A DNA stretch of 31,113 nt, from assembly GCA_934462775.1 (NCBI GenBank), contig CAKSIR010000009.1, positions 1 through 31,113 of the forward strand, written 5' to 3'. A model generated the notes under the pieces. The model was given only the letters and a program-made list of their open reading frames with translations. It was not told where the DNA came from and did not search any database. Below, piece by piece: positions 23,022 to 30,041 of the stretch. Positions within the stretch are counted from its first letter, which is position 1. Every line of letters starts with the position of its first letter. The position numbers were made by a program, and so were the translations under genes. This DNA is from an uncultured Ruminiclostridium sp. (lineage in GTDB: Bacteria > Bacillota > Clostridia > Oscillospirales > Ruminococcaceae).

Positions 23022-23747
23022 CTATTCCTCGTTGAATCCCCAACCGTCTATGCCGCTTCTTCTCAGCGCACCAAACAATCTCACCTTGAAGCCTTTGTCT
23101 TTACGTTCCATTTCTGCAAGCCATTCCTTTGTATCCTGCCTTGCCGTATGCTTATCCGCAGGGCATTTCGACTTCACAATTTCAAATCCGTTTCGCTTGC
23201 AGCAGGCAGAAACCTGACTTTCAGGAGCCAGCACCAACGGTCTTATGAGAGTAATATTCTTTTTGGAAAGGTAGGTTTTAGGTGAAAAACAGCCTATTCT
23301 GCCCTCCTTGAAAAGATTCATGACAAAGGTTTCAACCGCGTCGTCGTTGTGATGACCGAGGGCGAGCTTGTTGCAGCCGCAGGCTTTAGCCGCGTCATGT
23401 AGCGCTCCTCTTCTCATTCTTGCGCACAGGGAACAGGGATTAGGCTCTTTTCTCACATCGAACACAATAGAACCGATGTCCGTTTCGATAAGGTGATACT
23501 CAATATCAAGCTCTCTGCACAGCCTTTCCACAGCCTCGTAATTCCCGTTTACGCCGCCGAAACGCGGGTCGAGAGTTATTGCCGCAACGTCGAAGCTGAA
23601 GCCCTCGAAGCTGCGAAGCTTTGCAAGCCCTGCCAGCAGCACAAGGCTGTCCTTGCCGCCCGAAACCCCGACTGCAATTTTGTCGCCGTTTTCGATAAGC
23701 TGAAATTCGTTGCAGGCTTTTCTCATGTAGCCAAGAATTTTCTGCAT
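23022..23747 (-). CDS. TtcA-like tRNA thiolation enzyme (PP-loop ATPase)
   Basis: This 241-residue cytoplasmic enzyme of the TtcA/TilS/Ncs6 PP-loop family probably thiolates a tRNA base, as TtcA does for cytidine 32. The start is the ATG at 23747, after AAAGGAG; the frame is open to 23813 but lacks a site there. Motifs: PP-loop SGGKDS (29-34), the iron-sulfur/catalytic pair CSLC (Cys105, Cys108), ALGHHNDDAVETF (128-140), and a third cysteine in SKCPAD (Cys195), the usual third cluster ligand. Many clostridial members are annotated only as TtcA family, so the exact position modified is uncertain. Confidence 0.85.
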   Translation of the reverse strand: MQKILGYMRKACNEFQLIENGDKIAVGVSGGKDSLVLLAGLAKLRSFEGFSFDVAAITLDPRFGGVNGNYEAVERLCRELDIEYHLIETDIGSIVFDVRKEPNPCSLCARMRRGALHDAAKACGCNKLALGHHNDDAVETFVMNLFKEGRIGCFSPKTYLSKKNITLIRPLVLAPESQVSACCKRNGFEIVKSKCPADKHTARQDTKEWLAEMERKDKGFKVRLFGALRRSGIDGWGFNEE

Positions 23748-23800
23748 AGCCGCTCCTTTGCTATATACTATATGTATAATTTTACGTTGTGTTGTCCGAT

Positions 23801-23839
23801 AGTAATGCACCACATGGGGTTCATGTGGTGCAGATTACT
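23801..23839. repeat. 16-bp hairpin between ttcA-like and ftsX-like genes
   Basis: GCACCACATG (23807-23816) pairs perfectly with 23822-23831 around GGGTT. AGTAAT (23801-23806) pairs with ATTACT (23834-23839) after a 2-base bulge. There is no T-run on either side. It lies 41 bases past the permease stop and may protect the mRNA 3' end or be an operator of the ttcA-like gene. Confidence 0.6.
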
Positions 23840-23879
23840 GTCGTTCATGCTGTGAAGCTTTGTGAACAAGGTTAGTTCA

Positions 23880-26660
23880 TCAATCCTCGCCAAGCTTGAG
23901 CGCCTTGTTGATGTTAATTTTCTTGATAATGTGACCGAGAATTGCAAAGCCGCCGCCGAGCATAAGCACGATAATTGCGTAAATCTTGACATAATCGCTG
24001 CCCGCCGCCGATACAAAGAACGGAGGAATCTGGTCAACCACGTCATACATCATCTGGAACAGCGGTACAAACAGGTCGCTAGCCATTCCGCCGATAACGA
24101 AAGCTATTGCAATTGAAACGCCCGAAACCAAAATCTGCTCGTATCCGATAATTCCGATAATCTCCCTGAACGTAACGCCCATTGCGCGGAGGATACCGAA
24201 CTGGAGCGTTCTGCTCTTGATTGACAAAATCCAGTAGATAAGGAAGCCTATAATAGTCATTATCATGATTATGATAAACCCAAGCGTCAGAGCGCCGTTC
24301 ATGCCCTGCAGCTGCGGCTCGTTCTTTTCCGCAATAAGCAGCTGCGACGAATCCACCAGCCACTCCACAGGCATTTTCTTTGCGGTAATGTCAGCGTAAA
24401 GCTCCTCGCTTGTTGCGCCGTCCGCAAGCTTCAGCCAAACCTCGTAAGGCTCAAGCTGAGTTTCGGTGTAGCAGTAATTGTAGTTCATAACTACAAAGTT
24501 AGGCGTTTCATTTGGGTTTATTCCGGGCCAGTAGTCAACCACCGCCAACACCGTTGCGGAAACTGTATCGTTTCCGCCCCAGCGAACCGCAACCTCGTCC
24601 CCAAGCACAATCTCATAATCGTCAGCCAGCGCCCTTGAAACCAGTACACCCGACTTGTAATCCGTCAGCGCGTTGCAGTAGTTGTACCAATGAACGGGCA
24701 GCAGGTCGTTTCTGAACCATGCAACCTGCGCAAAGCGGTCAGGCTGAATACCCATCAGCATTACTTCATCGGTAGTTTTTCCGTCAAGGGTAAACCTTGC
24801 CTTTTTGTTTTTAAGCACCTTTGTCGCCTGTTCAACGCCTGCAAGCTCCTCGTATCTTGAGAAGTCGCGCTCGGTATAAACGGTAGTGGTAACGCTGTCC
24901 TCGGTGCTTGAGGTTTCCGTCCAGTATTCACTGAGGGTAATATCAGCGCCGTTGGAGTAATAAATTCTGTCCTCCTTATTATTATTGATGGCTCTTGCGG
25001 TATTTGCCGAGAACAATCCGAAGGAGAAGGTTATTACAAGGAACAGCATAAGGAATCTTTCCTTGCCGCCCTGCGAACGCGCAACGGTGGTTATCGCCAT
25101 ATACTGGGACGGCGTCCAGAACGGCTTAAACAGCGTGTAAATAAGTCTGAGCAGATACGGGTAAAGCCGTATGAAAAGCAATCCCATGCCCATTACAAAA
25201 GCGGTTGCAAATACGAAGATAAGCGGGTCGATTTCGCCGTTTGTAACGTAGTCCGAGCTGCCGCTGTTCAGACGGTCGGTGTAAATAATCAGGAACACCA
25301 CCGCCGCCGCAATAAGTATTACGTCAACGAACAGCTTTTCCCAAAGGCTCATTTTAACAACCTTGGTCTTGCTTTGCTTGTACTGCACAATAGTCAGCTT
25401 TGACGCGGGAATAATCGGTATCATGGTAGTGACGAAGAAGATAACCACTGCAAGCAGAGCGTAAAGCACCGCTGTTCCCGTTACCTTTGCGGCGATTCCC
25501 GTGCGGTTTACAAATTCAAGGAATCCGTTGGAAACGCCGAGGAACTGACACAGGAACAAACCGATAAACGGAGCTGCGATAAGAGTGATAATCCCCAGCG
25601 CTCCCGCTTCCATTGCGTAAATACCGAAAATCTGCCCCGAGCTTGCACCTCTTGACTTAAACACGGCGATTTCGTTCTTCTCCTGCTCGACATTAAGCTG
25701 TGAAACCATGAACAGGTAGAACGCCAGCATTACCATTACAGGAATTTGCAGCACCCAAAGTATCTGCGTAAGCTTTGCAGCTCTTTCCTGATAGCTTACA
25801 AGCGTATCGTACATGGGCATTTCAAACTCATACCCCGCCTCGTCGTATGCGGCAAAGTCATCGTCAAGGGAAGCTACGATTGATGAAATGCTGTTCATGT
25901 CGATAGTCTGATAATCGAGGGCATATCTTACAAATATGTTGGACAGAGCAACCGTTCCCCCTGGCAGCATACTGTTTTTAAAGCAGTCAAAGTCGGTCAT
26001 TACCGCATTTATATAAGGCGACATGGTTTCCGACCAGTATGTATCGTTGTCGCTGAGCTGCTCGTAAACGCCGACAATGCGGATTTTTATTCTGTCCTTG
26101 CCTGTGTCTACCGCTGTAACATCGTACTCGTTTCCGTACACAACTCCCAGCGACTTGATGGCAGGCTCGGCAATAATCACCTCGTAAGCGCCGTCCTCGG
26201 CAATTCCGCCCTCGCAGTACATTCTGCCCTTGGTAATGGTTATATGCTCCTGCAAATCGGTCATTGCCACCATTTTAAGGCGGGTTGAGGTTGCGCCGTC
26301 AATATTTCCGCCGCGGATAAGATAAAGCACGTTATCGTACACAACGGTTTTGCTGTTGGCGGGAGAAATACCCGTCTTTCTCACTCTGTCGCCGATTGCA
26401 CTCGGAAGATTATCTATAAGCTCAAGCTGCGACTGAACAGCCGTTCCTGCGCGAATCGGCATTTCAATGCTGTAAATACCGGGAAATTCACCGGTATCTA
26501 CCTGATATTCCTCCATGTCCTTGATAAGCATTCGCTGGAGGGAGGCGTCCATGTATATCGGCACGGTACTCATCATTCCCGCCGCCATAAGGAAGCCTAT
26601 GAACAGACACAGCACCATCCATTTCGTGCTGCGCATTTTTCTCAGAAGTATAGTAAACAT
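23880..26660 (-). CDS. Large FtsX/MacB-type ABC permease
   Basis: This 926-residue membrane protein resembles permeases of lipoprotein-release, MacB or peptide-export ABC systems. It has an N-terminal membrane helix (about 13-35), a large extracytoplasmic domain (about 36-300), a first FtsX helix bundle (about 310-430), further helices (about 445-520), a second extracytoplasmic domain (about 560-780) and a C-terminal FtsX bundle (about 790-915). The two-bundle layout is typical of ~800-1000 residue gram-positive permeases. It lies 14 bases downstream of the adaptor gene, with which it should form an export or mechanotransmission complex. No ATPase gene adjoins, so the ATPase must be encoded elsewhere. 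Cargo unknown. Confidence 0.87.
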   Translation of the reverse strand: MFTILLRKMRSTKWMVLCLFIGFLMAAGMMSTVPIYMDASLQRMLIKDMEEYQVDTGEFPGIYSIEMPIRAGTAVQSQLELIDNLPSAIGDRVRKTGISPANSKTVVYDNVLYLIRGGNIDGATSTRLKMVAMTDLQEHITITKGRMYCEGGIAEDGAYEVIIAEPAIKSLGVVYGNEYDVTAVDTGKDRIKIRIVGVYEQLSDNDTYWSETMSPYINAVMTDFDCFKNSMLPGGTVALSNIFVRYALDYQTIDMNSISSIVASLDDDFAAYDEAGYEFEMPMYDTLVSYQERAAKLTQILWVLQIPVMVMLAFYLFMVSQLNVEQEKNEIAVFKSRGASSGQIFGIYAMEAGALGIITLIAAPFIGLFLCQFLGVSNGFLEFVNRTGIAAKVTGTAVLYALLAVVIFFVTTMIPIIPASKLTIVQYKQSKTKVVKMSLWEKLFVDVILIAAAVVFLIIYTDRLNSGSSDYVTNGEIDPLIFVFATAFVMGMGLLFIRLYPYLLRLIYTLFKPFWTPSQYMAITTVARSQGGKERFLMLFLVITFSFGLFSANTARAINNNKEDRIYYSNGADITLSEYWTETSSTEDSVTTTVYTERDFSRYEELAGVEQATKVLKNKKARFTLDGKTTDEVMLMGIQPDRFAQVAWFRNDLLPVHWYNYCNALTDYKSGVLVSRALADDYEIVLGDEVAVRWGGNDTVSATVLAVVDYWPGINPNETPNFVVMNYNYCYTETQLEPYEVWLKLADGATSEELYADITAKKMPVEWLVDSSQLLIAEKNEPQLQGMNGALTLGFIIIMIMTIIGFLIYWILSIKSRTLQFGILRAMGVTFREIIGIIGYEQILVSGVSIAIAFVIGGMASDLFVPLFQMMYDVVDQIPPFFVSAAGSDYVKIYAIIVLMLGGGFAILGHIIKKININKALKLGED

Positions 26661-26674
26661 CTGTTTCCTTTCGC

Positions 26675-27655
26675 TTACTTGACGACTACCTGGTCGCCTT
26701 CGTTAAGTCCGCTTGTTATCTCAATTTCTGTCGCATTGGAAATGCCTGTTGTTACGGTAACCTCCTGCTTTTCCCCGTCAACAAGTATCTGAACGTAGGA
26801 ATGAGTGTCGTCGGTTTTTACAAGGTGCTTCGGAATAACAATGGCATTTTCGGAAACGCTGTTTACCTTTGTGACATCGGAAAGGCTGCCCAAAAAGGCA
26901 AATGTAGGCTTTGAGCTGCCTGTAAAGTCGGCGTGAATTGTGTTTGTTACCTTGTCGCCCTCTGCCTTTTCTTCCTTAGGAGTGCGGGTTATTTCAGCGT
27001 CGTAGCTGTCGTCGCCGATTGTTACCGTTACCTTGTCGCCTAAGGTGTACGCCTTGCTTTCGGTGACTGTTGCAAGAACGTACAGGTCGTCAGGGTCAAC
27101 AATTTTTACAAGCACTCTGTACGGATTTACTTCCGTTCCCGGATTTACTCCGTCAACGTATGAAACCTGTCCGCTTATCGGCGCATATATCTTTGAGCCG
27201 TCGTACTCCGCCTGATATTCGGCAAGTGTGTTCTGCTCAATTTCAAGCTGAAGCCTGTCCGCAGCCGAGCCTGAGCTGTTGTAGTTAAGCTGCGCAAGCT
27301 GAACCCTCAGACGCTGTATTTCCAGCTCGTATTCAAGGGCGCCTGTATTCATTTCGGCAAGGAGCTGACCCTCCTCAACCATATCGCCGGGACGAACGTA
27401 AATGTTCTTGAGCTGACCTGTGTAGTCGGTAAAATAACATTCCTTTTCCGTTTTTGAGGAAAGATAGCCGGTAACGATGGTTGTGCTTGAAATCGTTTTC
27501 TTTTTTGCGGTGTATGTAGAGTATGTTACGTCCTCAACCTTGATTGTAGGCGCTTCCAGCAATTCCTCTTCCGCAGGGAAAAAGTAGCAGCCGGAAAAGC
27601 CGCCCATAACCATTGCGGCTGAAATAACGGCTGCCACGGCTTTAAGCTTTTTCAT
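26675..27655 (-). CDS. MacA/HlyD-type adaptor lipoprotein
   Basis: The 326-residue secreted lipoprotein links to the FtsX permease. It begins with a lipoprotein signal peptide and lipobox FSGC (Cys at about 23). It then has a barrel-sandwich (lipoyl-like) half (about 60-100, VRPGDMVEEGQLLAEM), a short helical hairpin (about 105-150), the matching second half (KIYAPISGQVSYVDGVNPGTEV) and a beta-barrel domain with the membrane-proximal end (SGLNEGDQVVVK). The short hairpin fits gram-positive adaptors, which need no outer-membrane channel. It is the first gene of the operon, with its own promoter and GAAAGGA site. Confidence 0.88.
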   Translation of the reverse strand: MKKLKAVAAVISAAMVMGGFSGCYFFPAEEELLEAPTIKVEDVTYSTYTAKKKTISSTTIVTGYLSSKTEKECYFTDYTGQLKNIYVRPGDMVEEGQLLAEMNTGALEYELEIQRLRVQLAQLNYNSSGSAADRLQLEIEQNTLAEYQAEYDGSKIYAPISGQVSYVDGVNPGTEVNPYRVLVKIVDPDDLYVLATVTESKAYTLGDKVTVTIGDDSYDAEITRTPKEEKAEGDKVTNTIHADFTGSSKPTFAFLGSLSDVTKVNSVSENAIVIPKHLVKTDDTHSYVQILVDGEKQEVTVTTGISNATEIEITSGLNEGDQVVVK

Positions 27656-27694
27656 AAGTATATTCCTTTCAAAATGACAATACGCATATAACTT

Positions 27695-27723
27695 ATATTA
27701 TCATGTTTTCAGGTTATTTTCAA
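27695..27723 (-). promoter_or_regulatory. Promoter of the adaptor/permease operon
   Basis: On the minus strand, -35 TTGAAA (27718-27723) and TAATAT (27695-27700) have a 17-base spacer; GATAAT, two bases earlier, is an alternative -10. Confidence 0.5.
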
Positions 27724-27761
27724 CTATTTTTTAAAATATTTATGAGTTTTTTTGTATAAGC

Positions 27762-27790
27762 AAAAAGCTCAGAGCTTTTTTGCTCTGAGC
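27762..27790 (-). terminator. Terminator of the small membrane protein gene
   Basis: A perfect 9-bp stem (GCTCAGAGC, 27767-27775 with 27782-27790) and 6-base loop are followed on the minus strand by TTTTTG. Confidence 0.8.
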
Positions 27791-27798
27791 CGGTATTT

Positions 27799-28065
27799 TT
27801 AATTATCCTTTTTATCCTTTTCTAACCGAAGCTGCTTTTTCTTAGCAGGCTTATCATTCTTTTTCATTTTCAGCACGCAGGTAAATCCGGCAATGCCAAC
27901 CGCTGTAATAGCCGTAACGATAAGGGGAATAAAGTTGGAAACTACGCCTGTTTCAGCATTCATGTCCGCAGCCGCGCCCGATTCCGCAAAGGCGGTAACG
28001 GTTGATGATAAGGCTGCGGCAATGCAGGCTGACGTGGTTGAAAATATCTTAACAAGCTTTTTCAT
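27799..28065 (-). CDS. Small secreted membrane protein of unknown function
   Basis: The 88-residue protein has an N-terminal signal peptide ending near AFA-E (about residue 27), a short extracytoplasmic stretch, one membrane helix (about 44-66) and a strongly basic cytoplasmic tail (KKNDKPAKKKQLRLEKDKKDN). It resembles a sortase-type tail in order, but has no LPxTG motif, so it should simply be membrane-anchored. It is not recognised as a known family. A perfect consensus SigA promoter precedes it and a terminator follows, so it is a monocistronic, probably well expressed gene directly behind cotJC. Confidence 0.7.
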   Translation of the reverse strand: MKKLVKIFSTTSACIAAALSSTVTAFAESGAAADMNAETGVVSNFIPLIVTAITAVGIAGFTCVLKMKKNDKPAKKKQLRLEKDKKDN

Positions 28066-28096
28066 TTTTATCGCCCCATAATTTTACTTTACTAAC

Positions 28097-28125
28097 ATTA
28101 TACACCGAGAAATCCGTAATGTCAA
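28097..28125 (-). promoter_or_regulatory. Perfect consensus SigA promoter of the small membrane protein gene
   Basis: On the minus strand, TTGACA (28120-28125), 17 bases, then TATAAT (28097-28102). It lies about 30 bases upstream of the start codon and 20 bases past the cotJC stop. Confidence 0.85.
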
Positions 28126-28143
28126 CAAATTCCATAGAATTTG
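28126..28143. repeat. 18-bp palindrome abutting the -35 element
   Basis: CAAATTC-CATA-GAATTTG is a perfect 7-bp inverted repeat directly next to the TTGACA element and one base from the cotJC stop. It is a candidate operator for the small membrane protein gene or a remnant of a cotJC terminator. Confidence 0.45.
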
Positions 28144-28144
28144 C

Positions 28145-28312
28145 TCATTTGATCTTGCTCTGCAAATGATTCAGCAGCTCGCCGAAACGCTGAAAATGAA
28201 CAACCTCTCTTTCACGGAGAAAACGGATTACGTTGTTCACGTCAGGGTCGTCTGACAGGCGAAGAATGTTGTCGTAGGTTGCTCTTGCTTTCTGCTCTGC
28301 TGCAATGGCATA
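28145..28312 (-). pseudogene. cotJC: cotJC 3' fragment (manganese catalase-like spore coat protein), split by a recombinase element
   Basis: This is not a complete gene. On the minus strand an open frame without start codon encodes the last 55 residues of a CotJC/manganese-catalase protein, including AAEQKARATY, DDPDV and the diagnostic REREVVHFQRFGE, then a stop (28145-28147). In intact CotJC (about 190 residues) roughly 135 residues should precede this; instead the sequence runs directly into the 3' end of a serine recombinase gene. The 5' part is expected at the other end of the inserted element, beyond the window. This is either a permanently broken gene or one restored by excision during sporulation. 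CotJC is a spore coat component of Bacillus and many clostridia. Confidence 0.85.
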
Positions 28313-28314
28313 AA

Positions 28315-29865
28315 CTAAAACTTCCAGTAAACCGTAACCGGAACGTCATGACTGCCATTTATCCGCCTGCCCACCTCTATTCGCTCAATGAATACGTCCG
28401 CAAGCTCCCTTGTTACCTTTTCGGGAACGGTATACGCGTCAACAAGCCGCTCGCCGTCTGCGGCTGACGTTTCCTCCGATGTCAGCGCATTTTCGGCATT
28501 TTCAAGCCGCTTTTCGGCAGCTGTCCTTTCGGATTTCAGCCTTTTCAGCACACAGGAAAACTCATTTTCATCAATTTCGCCTTTTGCCCTGTCAAGGTAC
28601 AGCGCTGCCGCTGCGCGGGAGAAGCTTTCCACCGCTTTTTCGCAGTCGGATTTTTCCGCAATGAGCCTGTTTTTTCTGTCAGCAAGACTTACGCCGCCGA
28701 TTTTTTCGCTAAGCAGCTTTTTGTCAAGATACCTGCCGCAAATGTCCGCAAGCTGTTCAAGCACTGCTTTTTCAAGCCGCTTTTCCCATATAAACGCACC
28801 CTCGCAGCCGCTTTCGGAAACATATCGGCGAGAGCAGCACAAATACCTTCTGTCCCCTGTTTTGGTTGAGCAAAGTCGGCTGCCGCAGCTCATGCAGAAC
28901 GCTTTTCCCGCAAAAGCGCCGATTTCACCGCCCTTGTACGGTCTTGAACGGCTTTTCAGCATTTGCTGAACCTTGTTCCACAAATCCTCGGAGATAATCG
29001 CCTCATGCGTATTTTCCACCTTGATCCAATCGCTTTCGGGCCGCGGTTTATTAAGCTTCGTCTTGTATGAAGCGCTGCCGTATCTGCCCTGCACCATGTT
29101 GCCGATATACATTTCATTTTTCAACATTTTGGTAATAGTATCGTACTTCCACAGTGTTCCCGATTTTGTGGGAGGCGGCTTGTAAAGCAGCCCTTTCCGC
29201 CGCTTGTACTCGGTGGGATTTGGTATTCCGCGGTTGTTCAGCAATCTGGCGATTGCTGTTTTTCCCATTCCCCCCGCGTAAAGCGTAAAAACCTTTTTCA
29301 CGACCTCCGCAGCCTCTCTGTCAACCAGCAGTCTGCCCCTGCGGCTGACGTCCTTGACATAGCCGTAAAGGGCGAACGAGCCTATGTGATAGCCGTTCCG
29401 CCTCCTGCTGTCAAGAACGCTTTTTATGTTTTCGGACATATCCTCAAGGTACCACTCATTCACAAGTCCGTTTATCTGCCGTGATTTTTTGTTCCCTCTG
29501 TTTTCCGTGTCGGCATTGTCAACAATGCTGACAAAGCGTATTCCCCACTCCATAAACAACCCATGTATATACTTTTCAACCAGTTCAAGCTCCCTTGTAA
29601 AACGCGACTGGGTCTTGCAGAGAACAATGTTGAATTTACGCTGTTCAGCGTCCCTTATCAAGCGGTTGAACTGGGGGCGCGAACGGTCTGCGCCTGCGTA
29701 ATCGTCGTCGCTGTACACTCCGAAAATCTCCCACCCGCGCTCGTTTGCATAGGATACGAGCATTGTTTTTTGGTTCAGTATACTTTCGCTGTCGTCAAGG
29801 GGATTGCTTTTGTTTTTATCCTCCTCTGAAAGGCGGCAGTAAATAGCCGCTTTTTCACCGCTCAT
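28315..29865 (-). CDS. Large serine recombinase (site-specific integrase/excisionase)
   Basis: It cuts and rejoins DNA at specific attachment sites. I chose the ATG at 29865 (516 residues, MSGEKAAIYCRLSEED); the frame is open to 29907 but the upstream gene overlaps there. Order: resolvase catalytic domain (about 1-150) with nucleophile Ser13 and the QSRFTRE arginine segment, recombinase domain (about 165-290), zinc ribbon (CMSCGSRL ... LCCSRR ... GCEGAF, about 335-380), long coiled coil (about 400-470) and a C-terminal beta segment. This is the layout of large serine integrases such as those of phages and skin-like elements. Its stop codon lies at the border with the cotJC fragment, so the insertion site is almost certainly the one this enzyme uses. 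Confidence 0.93.
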   Translation of the reverse strand: MSGEKAAIYCRLSEEDKNKSNPLDDSESILNQKTMLVSYANERGWEIFGVYSDDDYAGADRSRPQFNRLIRDAEQRKFNIVLCKTQSRFTRELELVEKYIHGLFMEWGIRFVSIVDNADTENRGNKKSRQINGLVNEWYLEDMSENIKSVLDSRRRNGYHIGSFALYGYVKDVSRRGRLLVDREAAEVVKKVFTLYAGGMGKTAIARLLNNRGIPNPTEYKRRKGLLYKPPPTKSGTLWKYDTITKMLKNEMYIGNMVQGRYGSASYKTKLNKPRPESDWIKVENTHEAIISEDLWNKVQQMLKSRSRPYKGGEIGAFAGKAFCMSCGSRLCSTKTGDRRYLCCSRRYVSESGCEGAFIWEKRLEKAVLEQLADICGRYLDKKLLSEKIGGVSLADRKNRLIAEKSDCEKAVESFSRAAAALYLDRAKGEIDENEFSCVLKRLKSERTAAEKRLENAENALTSEETSAADGERLVDAYTVPEKVTRELADVFIERIEVGRRINGSHDVPVTVYWKF

Positions 29866-29977
29866 TTTCTCCTGCCATGCATTTAATATAGTATACCCAC
29901 TTCTCAAATAGCAGCTTTCTCAGCAATTCCCTGTCGTCACCGCTTTTAAACACACTTTTTACTGCATGATTGTCCAT
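29855..29977 (-). CDS. 40-residue ORF overlapping the recombinase start
   Basis: Not obvious as a gene by length, but it has AAAGGAG 7 bases before its ATG (29975-29977) and its stop overlaps the recombinase start by 11 bases. The recombinase therefore appears translated by coupling from it. The peptide (MDNHAVKSVFKSGDDRELL, then a KLLFEKWVYYIK helix) is charged and helical. Small ORFs in this position are common before clostridial serine recombinases; roles as directionality factor, DNA-binding accessory or merely translational leader are possible. No family is claimed. Confidence 0.65.
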   Translation of the reverse strand: MDNHAVKSVFKSGDDRELLRKLLFEKWVYYIKCMAGENER

Positions 29978-30041
29978 ATAAACTCTCCTTTCGGGAAAGA
30001 ATATGCAGTTTTAAGGTAAAAAATGAGCAAAAAACCTATGA

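Noticed and set aside
23801..23839. Intrinsic terminator of the FtsX operon
   Set aside because: The hairpin is strong but no T-run follows on either strand, so it is listed only as an inverted repeat.
27799..28065. Sortase substrate
   Set aside because: Signal peptide, membrane helix and basic tail are present, but there is no LPxTG-like motif before the helix.
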